Shown here: piece after piece, positions 10,352 through 22,834 of the stretch
Position numbering within the stretch: position 1 is the stretch's first letter
How the letters are laid out: each line of letters starts with the position of its first letter
DNA from: Cordia subcordata
Taxonomy: Eukaryota; Streptophyta; Magnoliopsida; Boraginales; Cordiaceae
Direction: 5' to 3'
Length of the DNA: 64,000 nucleotides
Assembly: GCA_028554755.1 (NCBI GenBank)
Contig: JAPTOF010000007.1
Span: 17,903,001-17,967,000, forward strand
Translations under genes and position numbers: made by a program
Notes under the pieces: generated by a model
The model's input: only the letters and a program-made list of their open reading frames with translations
What the model was told of the DNA's origin: nothing
Databases searched by the model: none

Positions 10352-12715
10352 ATTTTCTAGTTGACATTTTTAAATTCTAATATTTACAAAAAGTGAATAT
10401 ATCTACACAAGAAAAAAATACACCTATAAATTACAACCAAAAAAATAAATATACTTACACAAAAATAAAATATACCTACAAAAATATAAATTAAAAACTA
10501 ATATAAAATAAAAAACAGTTAAGGTTAGAAAAACAAGCATTTGCCAATGAAAGTATAGTTGTGAAAGAATTACTTCTTGTAAATCCTCCAACAAAGGATC
10601 CTGTCTGTGCTCAACAAGAAAAAGAAAATTGCTTGAAATAAATGATAAAGGAAAAAAAAAGATATGACAAAAAATAATGAATTTTGAGAAACTCAATGCA
10701 ATTATTTAATAATGAACCAACGGATGATGATAGATTCATAATTAGAGAAAAAATAGGGATTTAATAAGGAACTAACAATTATGATGGGCATAATTAGAGA
10801 AAAAGTAGGGATTGTGGAGAATTATTAGGAATGGATTTTTATTTGACCAATTATTAAGGGATGAGATATATTATGACACTATTCATCAATAGTATTTTAA
10901 CTAGTGTTTAATGTTTTGACCAATTCAAAATACTACCTCCTTTAATTTTTGTTGTTCGGTAAAGTAGTATCTTAGGTAATGTTTTTGGTTGAAACAGTGT
11001 TTGAAGTAGTGTTTTTGAAACATTAAGAAACATTAATATTTTTAACATTTCAGGTAGTGGTTAGTGGTTCATCTTTCATTTTGGTAAATTTACCCTTTCT
11101 TCAATATTTTTTGGCAATTCTACTTACTATGCAATCTCTTTCTACATTATCACATTTTCTTTTACAAATATAAATCTAAAATAACATAAAAATCAATTTT
11201 AAAATTTATCTATATCAAATATACTAAAAAAGTGTAAGTCTTATTCGTCCATTTATTATTTTTCTTGACAAAATAAATTTTCAATCAATTTAAAAATATT
11301 TCTATAATAATGAATATTTTTAGAATACTAATAAAATTAATTTATCAAAAGTAATTTTATTATACTTTAAAAATATTACAAGAAACTTATATTTAATTAT
11401 AAAATAAATTGTCTTATTTCAATAAGAGTAATAATAATTATATTTATTATAAAATAATAATGTAATGCCAATGTATTTTTATGTCATTTTGCATTCATCA
11501 GCTAATCCAATATTTAATTTTATCGAACACATATTATTCAATTAGCTAACTAACTTAATATCCGCTAATAGCTAAAATATAACAGCTATCAGCTACTCAA
11601 ACCACTATCTGCTACTCAAACCCTTATTAGTTATTCTAACAGTTAATTTTACCAAATAGACCCTACAAATTGTCATTAGTCACTAGTGGGGCCTTTTTTT
11701 TTTTTTTTTGTTAAGAAAATAAATCTGATCTACTTTGTAATACAAATAACATAACTTTATTTTTCTATAAATTATAAATAAAATTTTTAAAATTGGAGGC
11801 CTCTGTTCGTGAAGCCCTACAAGCCCTAATTTACAGACTAGCGACAGACTATGGCCCTATTTCCTTATGGGCCTAATTTGGGCCCAACAGTAAAGAACCG
11901 AAATAAGCATTTGGTTCTTATTCTGAAAACGAGTGTATGAATTCGCATGATGCAACGAATGTTTTATTTATTTATTTTTCTGTTTTCTTTTTTATATGAT
12001 TTGTACATTATATGGTTAAAGAAAAGTATGGATCAGTGAATAGCTAATCATTGAGATTATTTTATTAATAGTCATGACTTGGGTTTAAATTTTATCAAGT
12101 GTCGAAGTTGAGTTGGGGAGAGATTAACAATTAATTAAAGATGATTAGCTTTTATAGATATATGAATTTATTAATGTATTGAAGATACATTTTTCTTAAT
12201 CTAAATATTCTTGAGATTAGAAAATTAAAGGATGAAAATTAGAAATTAATGTTTTTACTTTTATTAAATAAGCAACTACTGGATGCTTGATATCACACCT
12301 AAATATTAGATAAAGTGAATGAAAATATACTTACTCTAATGCTGGTTGAATAGACAATGAGTAGGGTACATAAGCCCCTTTGGAGATAGGCGCTCATGTA
12401 TGAAGTTAAAAAAAATGAAACAAGAGTGCCTCATGATACCCCACTTTTGAGGGGAAAAAATCTAGAAAAACATTATCGTAGCTACTATAAAAGCATCAAT
12501 AAATAAAGATTCATTTGTTGATATATAATGTGTATATATCGGTCGAAAACCCAACCACTTGTTTCAATTTTTAAAAAATAAAAATATGACTAATCAAATT
12601 GCCTAAAAAAAACTCATCGGGTTAAATGATTCGATTTGACCAAATTAGTTTTTTCTAAGGCTTTTATAGTTTTATCATTTTAATATGTAGACCAATAAAT
12701 TTCGCACTATTTACT
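10352..12715. other. AT-rich intergenic DNA
   Basis: No coding frame is convincing. The region contains short remnants of hAT-like terminal sequence (near 10900-11060 and 11510-11665, TA-rich with CTACTCAAAC repeats) and a T-run at 11693-11710. A GC-richer patch at 11790-11900 has several GGGCCC/GGGCCTAA words. Confidence 0.5.
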
Positions 12716-12819
12716 GGGTGTTTGGCTTTGCTTATAAGCACCTAAAAAAAGCACCGTTTTACGTGCGTTTTACTGTTTAGGTGCTTATAAGTACCAAATA
12801 AGTAAAACCAAACACCCCC
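12716..12819. mobile_element. Short hAT-like MITE, about 104 bp
   Basis: Long terminal inverted repeats: GGGTGTTTGGCTTTGCTTAT at the left and the complement of GTAAAACCAAACACCC at the right, both reaching an inner GCTTATAAGCACCTAAA-like arm. The GGGTGTTTGG ends are typical of plant hAT MITEs. It sits about 80 bp upstream of the DFO start codon. Confidence 0.75.
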
Positions 12820-12897
12820 TTAATCCAAAGCTGAGATTTAAAACAACCGCCAAAAATCCCTCTTACAGTTACAAACAAAACACTCCAAATCTCCACT

Positions 12898-15800
12898 ATG
12901 TCTTCACGACAAATATTCCTATTCTGCTCTCACATCCAAAACCGAAGGTTTCTATTTTCCACTTCCATTAATAATCACGTTTTCGTACTATAATTATAAT
13001 TATAATTATAATTGTTGCTTTTTTGTTTAATTATAATTATAATTGTTGCTTTTTTTGTTTTTCTTTTTTGGCAGGTTCGATGATGTAAGCATTCGAATTC
13101 TCGAAGCAGCTTTGGCTTCGAGTGACGTCAGATCCTTGACGCAAACCCGCTTGGCGTTGAAAGAGTTCATGAGAAGCGAATCGCTACGTGTTATTCGCGA
13201 AATCTCCTCAAAATCCGTTGAGGAAAAGCTCCTCATCATTGAATTTCTCGTTCAAGTTTTCTTTCTCATTGATGACGTTGAGGTATACGCTTTTCGCTTT
13301 TCACTTGATGATTATTTATTTATTTATTTTTTAGTAGTGAAGCTTATTTTTCTGTTAATAATTACATAATTATATTTTAATTGCACACATGCATACTTTA
13401 TGTATTGTAGATGTATATTATGTTTCCATTGCTAATGCAGTATGCGTAAGTTAGCATGTGCTGACTTTATATTTGTTTGTTTGAGCGTGTGAATTTCGAA
13501 TTATTTATAACGCATTTTGTATAAGGTTCGTGATGTAGAATTTATTTACTAACAAAAAATATTTTTTTGAAATTTTACGCATTATTTGGAGCATATCTAT
13601 TTTTGTATGTAATTGAGACTCGGAAGTTTATTTTGCTTTGTGTGAAATTCGAATTTCTCCATCTGTGGCTTGACATTCATTTCGCTTTTTTGTATTTATT
13701 CATTTATTTTTCTATTGTGGGAGGTTTGCAGTAAAATTTTATTGTGATTTGAGTTGTATGCTTAGTTAAGATACCTTAATTTTCAAGTGCTTATTAATTT
13801 ACAAAGGATGCATTCTGATGTTATTTTTCTCCAGTAAACGTTATTTGATGTTTTATGGAATGAATTGGATTAATTTACTCTTCTAAGTCTACCTTTATTT
13901 ATGGATTTCACTTGCAAAAGAGTTGCTTGGCTTTGAGATATGAAGCTCTGGTTATGCGAGAAAAAGAGGCCACTGACAACAACGGGCTTCAAGTTTCTTA
14001 CAGTGAATGGCTCGGCTTTGCGGAGCATTCACTTGACTCTGGATACTATAACATTGCAAGAAAGGTGAGATTGCAGAATTTGATACTTGTTTAACACTGC
14101 CTTGTGTGTAGATTTAGTGTGCAGGTTGCTTTTCTTGATATGAGATTGGCGTTGGATGCATTGGGTTAGACATTGATGTTGATTAGGGCAAGACCATGAA
14201 TTCTGTCAGTATGAAAACCGGGGTTTAAGTCATAAAACGTAGTAGAAAGGTACCGGTCACGCTTTCTAGTTAATTTATCTATCAGGAACTATTTTTCTCG
14301 CATGTCTGAACAGCAATTCTAGATGCTGTTGCGGAATTTAGAGGTGATATAGCTCACAAGTCAAAACTTTGGGTGGTATTTAGCTGAGTATTTTTTGGTA
14401 TAATTGATACAGAACATGCAGCATATGGTAATGAATAGTTTGTTCTTCTGGGAGGACTAGTTCTTTTTTGGCTAATTTCTGTGTTGAGTTCACTAAATTT
14501 TTGCTTTTCGCTTTTCCAAATATAAAAATATTCCTTATTTTTCTGATTCCTGCTCTAGAGTTTTTCTGTACGGTTTAAAGTATATCAGTCTTCCAATTTT
14601 CAAATTGGAAACCAAAGTCATTTTGTGTGTTGTCTCTGGTCCTCTGTTTACTATCATTTTTTCCTTGGTACTTTATAAAATCTTCATCTAACTGTATATT
14701 GTCATTGATTACTGACCTACCCAATTATATTTAGATGGACTAAATAATTATAACTTAAGTAAGCTAATCTCATAGATAATGGAATGAAAAGAATGTTTTG
14801 AAAAAATATCAATTTACTAATTTTAGTCTCCATTCCTGACTTCTATTATTCTTTTTCCATAGGCCTGTGAGAAAGCACTATTATGCTTGAAGATGAGCAA
14901 TATTGCTGACCCTGAAATAGATTGCTTTTTGCAAAATGAGCATGTCTATGAGATGATCAAGAGGCTCAAATATGCTGCCACTGTTTCAGCTTCTTCGCGA
15001 TCTGGTATGTAACATGAAGTGTTAGTTTTGGAAATAGATTTGTTCGAACTGTAAGTCATCCAATCCTTCCTCAATCTGATCTTTTACATGGGATGTAGAT
15101 CATATGCTCTATGGTTTAATAAAGAGATGCAATGGGTGTAGGAATAGTTCTTGAAGTAGTTATTGGTTGTGAATCCGTTCTCTAGCATTTATCCCTTCTA
15201 ATCTCGGCTCATAATTATCTCTTGTGTAATGACAAACTGAGAATAGTTTGATTGCAGGAGCCTGACATGATAATCACAGTAGTTTGTTGAAATAAAACAA
15301 CTTAATTGATGGTTATTTTATAATATACAAATAAAATATCTCATAGAATTCATTGGAATGAGACAGATTGAATAGTGTTCCTGCTGCAAATGAAAATTAT
15401 TTTAACAAAAGATGATTCTTGGAGTTGATTACCAATATTGTTGCATTTGTTGGTGGTGTATGAAGATTGAAAAGTCTACCAGGCTCTGACTGCTGCTGGA
15501 TTGGGCTTTGTTCTATTGGTTTCTATAGAATGCATAACTTCTGTCTCTTTTGATAATATTCAAAGTAGGACTCAACAGAAGATGAATTAATAACTAGATT
15601 TGAGGTTCAGAAGATGAATTAATAACTAGATTTGAAGTTTTGCCTTTTTGCAGTGTGAATTATATATAAAAAAAGCTGCTAGTGTTCTTTAGATTTTGAT
15701 TGTGAATTATCTCCTGATTTGTGATCTATTGAGCTAAGGCAGCTCTGCATATAGTGTTTTAGACTCATACTTCATGAATACAGCCATTTCACAATGTCCA

Positions 15801-16609
15801 TTATGTAGCACACTGTTTTTTGTATATTATTTAGTTATCCATTTTTTTTACAATATAAATACGAACATATGTCAAGATTGCCAGGAAATTCTGCCAAATT
15901 AGAAAATGATCTATTATCTCAAGTAGCCTGGATTTTCCATATGTACACTCAATTTTGCAGAGTACTTCAGATTCAAGATCTACAATTGGATTCATAGTAA
16001 CTAAAGCAAGCCACATTCCTGTAATTACTCCTGCTGTCTTCTGTGTCATCTCTATCTGTTGGATAATCATAAATTACCACTTTATAATCTCTGGGATGAG
16101 ACCAGGAGCTACTTAGTAGCCCCTTCATGTTACTCTTTGTATATTTATGATGCCTTTACAGGCCAGTCATACCTTGACCAGTCAATCAGGATCTGAGGAT
16201 TTTTGGGTTGCATGAAATTTCCTTTAAGTTTTAACCACTTTTACTGAGTTAAGATTTGGATACCGTTGTTAATCTGCTAATCCCATTTTTTCAGTTTGTC
16301 CTTTTACCTTCGTTTATCAAACTTCTACTTTGCTCTTTTACTTGTATGCTTCTGCAGTATAATTTTCTGCACATGTGTTCTTATCTTCTCATTGTTAATT
16401 TTGTTTATAATAAGTCAGTTCAGGCACAAGCAGCAGAGTACTTGAAAAAGAGAACAGTTGAGAACATCACTCAACATCCTCCTGTCCATGTTAACACGCG
16501 GTGTGCAGGAAGCATTTTGTTCATGAACGGAATTAAAAGACATAATATTCGGAAATTTCATGAACACCAGCGCTTGGGGTATGATTACCAGCAGAATTAT
16601 GGCAAATGA
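12898..16609 (+). CDS. DFO: DFO, meiotic double-strand-break formation protein
   Basis: Plant-specific protein needed for SPO11-dependent DNA breaks at meiosis in Arabidopsis (nuclear). The five-exon model is 12898-12947, 13075-13282, 13921-14064, 14863-15004 and 16419-16609, giving 244 aa. All junctions are GT-AG and all phases join. Exon 1 (MSSRQIFLFCSHIQNR) was found by its splice to RFDDVSIRILEAALA. Other recognisable stretches are FMRSESLRVIREI, SCLALRYEALVMRE, YSEWLGFAEHSLDSG and CEKALLCLK. The body is helical with no known catalytic motif. Arabidopsis DFO is somewhat shorter. The exon 3 acceptor (GCAAAAG) is weak. The C-terminus may differ if the exons at 16844-17310 are used. Family assignment is from memory of the Arabidopsis protein. 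Confidence 0.85.
12985..13062. repeat. Duplicated AT-rich block in DFO intron 1
   Basis: A run of AATTAT units followed by TGTTGCTTTTTTGTTT occurs twice in a row, directly upstream of the exon 2 acceptor. The second copy supplies the T-rich tract of the splice site. Confidence 0.8.
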
Positions 16610-16843
16610 CACGGAGGTTCATTGTTCTTCTCCCATTTTAATTCTGGCAAATATACCTCAGTTCACACCTAAATTTTTGCAGGCCTGATCTCTTGTTTCC
16701 AATTCCATTATGCATTTCTTTACGATTAGTACAACTCTTGGGACCGGCATATTCTGGGCTTATATCTTGTTGCGTCCTTATAGAAATTTCTCTTTCTAAC
16801 TGAAAAATTACTTGACCTCATATTTTGATGATTTCTTTCAAAG

Positions 16844-17310
16844 ATTCCAATTTGATAGACGATTTTGATGATAGTAGTGGCAGATTATATCTATCAAGAA
16901 GTAACTCTCATGGTCTTAAAAGTTCTCCGCATGGCTTATCTTACAAGCAAGGAATTTCGTACGTCTTGCTATATCCAATAATGCATTTTTTTTTTTTGGT
17001 TAAACTTATTCTGCAACAAAAGTTTAGTATACTTTCTATTCTGATGAATGCAACTATTTGGCATTCCAATCAGGCAAATGTCTAATAAATTGATCATCGT
17101 TGTTTGAGAAAATTATAAACTTTAGGATCACGATTATTTGTGATAATCTTAATTAGTTTTAGGACAGAACTTTATAATTCTCAACAAAATGGGCCCCGTA
17201 TGTCCTCTAGAGGCTTGAGCACTGAACTCGATGGTGCTTCTGCTATTCAGCCACAGTCAGACTGGATAGACTTGAAATATGCTGCTTGTAGCTTGACTAT
17301 TACACCATGA
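16844..17310 (+). CDS. Candidate extra 3' exons of DFO (alternative C-terminus)
   Basis: Two stretches look like real exons. 16844-16958 encodes DSNLIDDFDDSSGRLYLSRS and continues to SYKQGIS, ending at a strong donor GTACGT. 17163-17310 starts after TTTTAG, joins in frame, and encodes TELYNSQQNGPR through DWIDLKYAACS to a TGA. The join restores one open frame of about 87 codons across a 204-bp intron, which is unlikely by chance. I could not find a donor in exon 5 with the right phase that also keeps its conserved tail, so the link to DFO is unproven. It could be a longer DFO isoform or a remnant. Confidence 0.45.
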
Positions 17311-17771
17311 ACCTAGCAAACCAATGTGGTCATAAATACACTTGGTTTTTTTTACCCCTTTCCTTTTGGCCTGGTAGCTAAAAAAAAATTTAGTCTTTCT
17401 CGAGGAATCTTTAATTAATTCTCAGGAAAGGTACATTTTGCAGCAAGAAATTTGCTGGGGTTGCTCTCGTGCAGATCACGTGTCCATGACCCTGCTTGGT
17501 GCTGCCTATCTCACTTCTGTTTCTGTCTTCACTGGTCCATTAATGCCTTTGTCTTTTTATTTTTATTCTTGGTTAAGAGCAAATTAGATACTCTCATGAA
17601 TACTGAAGTGAACAACTCTAGTCGTTTTATATACAATATGTTACAAAGTAAATAATTTCAGGTAGAAGATTAGTCATTCATTTCGAATCGTAAGTGGTTA
17701 ACCTAACATTCTTTGGTAATCAATTTGTCATCTAATTTTGTTCTTATAAATGTGTGCTAGTCACATTAGAA

Positions 17772-18197
17772 GGGTGTTTGAGAGTGCTTATAAGCTAGTA
17801 AACTTGCTTAAGTAAAAAAATAAAATCTATTTGTTTGGTAAATTGTGCTTATAAGTAGGTAAGGTTAGTCTATAAGTAGTTAAAAAGAATGCACTACTCC
17901 CCCAACCTTTTTTTTAAGGTGTTTATAAATAGTGAAGGTTGACCAAATAAAATTTCATTTATATCCTTTAGAAACACAAAAAATTACCCCTTATTTAATG
18001 AAATGTCCTTATTAGTCATTTTAAGAAATATTGTTACTTTTAAGGATACATATATCAAATATGTCAATAGTTTATAAGTACATTTTATTAAAATATTTAT
18101 CTGTTTATTTGTTATTTGCTTATAAACATCAAAAACTGCTTATAATTAAGCGTCAATTGCTTATAAGCAGCATAAAAAAGGCAAAACCAAACATCCT
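17772..18197. mobile_element. hAT-like non-autonomous element, about 426 bp
   Basis: Left end GGGTGTTTGAGAGTGCTTAT, right end GCTTATAAGCAGC then AAAACCAAACATCC. The inverted ends resemble those of the MITE at 12716-12819, so the two probably share a family. There is no coding capacity. Confidence 0.65.
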
Positions 18198-18408
18198 CTA
18201 AACCTCTTTTCCTTGTAATAAGAAACCTAGTCTCCTTTGCAATGTGGTCTATGTATTGACCAACACAGTGTAGACTGAGAGTGAAAGTCTTGGATAATTG
18301 CAGCACGTTAAGATGATAAAAATGTTATGCTATAGCCTATTGTAAATAGGAATAGATTTGCTTGTAACATTTTGATGCTATTAGTAAAATTCAAAAATGT
18401 TAACATAA

Positions 18409-18620
18409 GTGCAAATTTCTTAGCAAGTCTCCAGATGACTTTACGACGTTAGGCGTTCAAATGTTACGAATAAAATTCAACACTTATAAATTTTAACACA
18501 ATTATGATAAAATAATGTAGATAGTTTATAGTTGTCGTTAAATCCTGCTTATTGTGTGATGCATGCGAATCTCTTAGTAAGTTTCCAAATGACTTTATGA
18601 CCTTAGGCGCTCAAATTACA
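18409..18620. repeat. Two copies of a 58-bp segment
   Basis: Segments starting at 18409 and 18563 share GATGACTTTA.GAC.TTAGGCG and flanks with scattered substitutions, 154 bp apart. Confidence 0.7.
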
Positions 18621-20548
18621 ATCAATGTTATGGAGAATTATCACTCATTGTATCTAGTAAGTGTAAAAAAAAATATTGTATTATCATATTATCACGATTA
18701 ATATAATAATAATATATGATGTTAATAAGGTGACCAAATCCAAATAACCCGCTGGAAATTGCTATTGGCAAATTAAAGACTACTCCGAAGTGACCAACAT
18801 TTTCGAATTTGAAAAAAACTCGCATATCCCAAAAATCGAATCTTCCATATCACCAAGCTCATTTAATGTTTGCGTTGGAGGTAGCATGTTTTTTTTTTTT
18901 TTTAAGTTTCTCTAAGACGGTGAAGATGTCTGTTTTTTTTCTATAATTTAATTCATTAACTTGGGGGGGGGGGGGAGAAGAAAACACAATTAAGACATAA
19001 TAAACAAAGCGTACAAGGTTCTCTTCCTCTCTAGACTGTCTCCTTTCCCTAAGAGCCTAGGTGTTTGAAAAACTCGAATTCAATATTCTTCTTACGCGCT
19101 TTATGAGGTAATGTACACATTAAGACATTCAACATAGGTGTCCCATTTTTCCCTTTTTTTTTTTTTTTTTTTGTTTAAGAAAAGACCAGTTAAGGCAAAG
19201 AATTCTAATAATTAGACGAAACAAGAGTTTTTTTTTTGTTCCTTTTCTTTTCCCTTTTTTTTTTTTTTTCAGCTTGAGTTAGGATATCTCATTTTTAAGT
19301 CATGCTTGACTTGAAACTAATTCTTATTAGGTCGAGAACAGTGAAGGAAATGTCCTTCTAACAAATGTGATTTTTAGGAGTCGAACTTGTGTTTTAGTCT
19401 TTACAAGAATGTTGTAACTACCACCTCACCTAACAATTTCTTGATTTTCTTTTCCGTTTTCATAATACACAATTCATTCTAAATAGAATCAAATCAAATT
19501 TATCTCAATGTAATAAATTTAGGTGGAAGTAGATTCTTCAACGCATGTTTTAAGTCTGCTCAATGACTAAACAACGTAAGTAATCAAGAGCATCATAAGT
19601 TTAAATTAGAAAAAAAAATAATCATAACAAAGCACTACTTAATTTCTTCAATTTACTTTGTTTTTGACCCAAAAAAAAAAAAAAAAAGAACTTGGTGGTG
19701 AGACTACAAGTGAACTTTTGAAACATAGTATACAAATGTTGCAAATAGTAGCTAGGGAAATGAGCTGTTTTTCTCGGAACAGAAGATTAGAAGCTTGGAA
19801 TCATGTGGAAGGCATTAAATGCAAGAGAGTGGGGGATCGGTCTTTGGGTTTCACAGCTCATAAACTTTGGAGTATCAGTTCAGAAACCTCGTGATATATA
19901 AGCCACACGCTGATAAGTTTCTTTTTTTTTTTTTTTTTTCCTTCTTCTTTTTCTTTTTTAATATTTAAGTGGAATCTTTTTGTTCATGTCTAATAAGCTT
20001 CATGATAAGCATGTGACAATGGCTTATGGTATTTGACGAATCTGTATTCAGTTTTAGTGTAATTAATAAGGCACCTTAGCTTAGCTTTCATCATGTCGGA
20101 TCTCATTAACGGGTTTGCATTGATTTCTTGGTTGGTTGTTTGTCAAATTGTTGCCTGTGACTTCATTTCATTTTTATTAAATTATTTGGGCCCCCTTTTA
20201 CTTAATTAACAATAAGACGCAAAGACAATTTAAAGTTTTGTGTAAGATTATGATAAATTCTCCTATAATGTTATGTATGGATCAAATAACAAATATTGTC
20301 TTCAACACCACTATTAGTGATCATCAACAACGAGAAAATCGAAATCCGTAACTGTGTACCTAGCATTTGTCCTGGGTTAATTTTTAATAATTGTAGAAAT
20401 AAATAACAGAGTTTCATATGAGATTATTATCTTTAAACAAACTTTGTGATAAGTGATCACCAATATTAGAATCATTGAATGTCAACAAGTCTGGATGCAT
20501 GTTTTGCTGGTCATTTTAATTCTCACTTCCTCTTTGAATCACATAAAC

Positions 20549-20599
<51 letters not shown>
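20549..20599. repeat. (CA)n(TA)n compound microsatellite
   Basis: About 16 CA units followed by about 9 TA units. Confidence 0.97.
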
Positions 20600-21528
20600 T
20601 ATATAATGACGATGGGAGTTGACACTATTTATGTAAAAAAAAAAAATACAACTGGGAAATAGTATAATTTACCCTACTTGACAAATGGGCAAGTGATAGA
20701 AAACTACTGGTTTTCTTAAGTTTTACTAATTATACCCCTTAAGTAGTTGTACATCAAAATACATATATCAATATAATTATAGACAAACAGAAATCTAAAA
20801 TAATATTTTCCGATTATGAATATTGTCTATGCAGAAAATGTATTGGGTGCATTCTATCAGTGCATGCACTAAGAGTGTATAATTTTCTGGTACGTAAATA
20901 CAAATGAAAAGATGGTCTAAGAAATATGAGAGTCCTAAATGGTTTATCAATATTGCAATTTTGTTATTTTTCTTTTCTTTTGGAGTGAGAAGAGTATTGT
21001 AATATATTACTCAATGAGGTAATGTTTCATCCATCACTATAAGGTAACAATATTTACTACCAAAAGAGAAATTCAACACTATATAATTTTAACTATACAA
21101 AAAAAAAAAAGAAATGAAATATCTTGTGTAACCTTAAATAGTACCCTAAGCCAAAAACCGTATCCTATTGGAGCAGTATTTATTGAAGGGTAAGACTTGA
21201 ATATATATTATGGTGTGCTGGGATTTTTCACCATATAGAGTGGACTCTAAATTAATAGATCGAAAGAGACATGCATCTATCAAAATTTGATGTTTCCATG
21301 TGAATGTTCGCCAACAAACATTCACGTCGAGCCCATCCTTCTCCTCGCTCCGGGCTAGGGTTTTTGCATCGTTCACAACGTAGTGCAATATTCTAAAACC
21401 CTAATCCTAGATCGTCTCCATGAATTTATTGCGTTTGTCTTTTTGAGATTTAAATAATCATACTAGATCTTTTTTTTTTCCATTCTCTTTTCTGGGTTGG
21501 GATGACTTATTATAATTTTCATTGTTAT

Positions 21529-21817
21529 CTACAAGAAATCGAATATTTAGTGATGAAGGATTTTATGGAGGCTATAGATATAGCCACTAAAATAATAATA
21601 ATAGTGAGATTTTTAAAGTTTTGTCACTAACATAATATTCTTTGTGACATCATAATTGTTGGTCAATTAAAGATATCATAAAATTTTGTATATGAAAATT
21701 ATTAGCAACTTGGATATAGGTGATGACGAGTGATGATTGTCACTCCAAAATTTTAGTGACAAAATTTCAACTTTGAATGACAAATTTAAATGTCATAAAA
21801 TGTCTAATTTCTTGTAG
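21529..21817. mobile_element. CACTA-like MITE, 289 bp
   Basis: Perfect 11-bp terminal inverted repeats CTACAAGAAAT / ATTTCTTGTAG match the inner part of the plant CACTA consensus (CACTACAAGAAA), with the first two bases lost. Internal motifs alternate AGTGAC and GTCACT words. There is no coding frame. Confidence 0.65.
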
Positions 21818-22643
21818 TCATGTTATCATATTTGTCTTCAAAGGTAATATGGAATAGTTGACTAATAGCTTCTTCTGGCTCAAAACTTTAAATTTATCAA
21901 AGATGTGTTTTCTTACTACAAAATACAACCGGATGATTAGAGTGGTTTTCAGCATATTGTTCATATACATTATTATATCACGATATTTATAAATATAGAA
22001 CGTGTTTAATATAATTTCGTTCATAAAAATTAAAAAATAAGAAAAACATGTTATCAAAAGACGATGGATCACTAGACGTACAACAAAGAAGAGTCAAACA
22101 CCGTAATTAGACAAACTGCATAGACGACCGCCAACCTATCACGCACCATGCATGGCGGTGGTCAATCTCACTGTTGATTCTTCAGAAGACAATCTCTTCC
22201 TGCTTATAAAAAGACCTTTTTGCCCTGGGCCACAAACACGAATGCTCAATGTCTTAATGGTTTGGAGTCGTAAAATCATGCATATATACATCTCATTATA
22301 TGTTCTTATTTTGCTTTGAGATAAGGTATCTCACGTCAGGTTAAATTTAAAACTACTTAATTTCTGTCATGCCTGAAGCCATAAAGGAGAAACCTCCAAT
22401 GAGTGCGTTTCTCGGAACTCGTACTTGTATTTTCTTTCTTATATAGTAAGATTGTTACCATTTCAACTAACAACTTACTGGTTATTATTATGTGATCTTT
22501 TTCCTTTGTACTCTTCAACGTCAAATTTTTCAACGTATCGTCCTAGTTCCATTTGTTTATTGATATTAGCATTTGTTAATGTCGACTAGCTCAAATATTT
22601 TATTGTTGATCTACTCTAACACACAAAGCTTAACACAATCTGG

Positions 22644-22647
<4 letters not shown>

Positions 22648-22700
<53 letters not shown>
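22648..22700. repeat. (AT)n microsatellite upstream of LBD12
   Basis: About 26 AT units ending 134 bp before the LBD12 start codon, so probably within or beside its core promoter. Confidence 0.95.
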
Positions 22701-22702
<2 letters not shown>

Positions 22703-22834
22703 CACTTCCCAGCTCATTCTCCTCCAAACTACGCTTTGTCCTAGTTGTAGTTTGTACCCCTTTTTTTTTTTCTTCGTTTGCATAAATAGAAAAAGACTTG
22801 ATTAATTAACAAACTATACGGATCTTTGCACGAT

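Larger units (their letters stand above)
17311..22647. other. Intergenic DNA between DFO and LBD12
   Basis: No gene is recognised. Contents: a hAT-like MITE (17772-18197), a 58-bp repeated segment (18409 and 18563), homopolymer runs (G13 near 18963; T runs near 18890, 19150, 19255 and 19925; A run near 19670), a CA/TA microsatellite (20549-20599), and a CACTA-like MITE (21529-21817). Short open frames here have no recognisable similarity. Confidence 0.6.

Noticed and set aside
10424..10696. Minus-strand frame of 90 codons above the hAT gene
   Set aside because: Phe/Leu-rich translation of AT-rich DNA with no recognisable domain and no link to the transposase frame.
19658..19894. Plus-strand frame of 78 codons after an A-run
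   Set aside because: No known motif. It begins inside a homopolymer and has no promoter or intron signals.
21310..21420. Paired AAACCCTAA/TAGGGTTT words as a promoter
   Set aside because: They occur without any gene nearby that they could serve; probably a remnant or chance.
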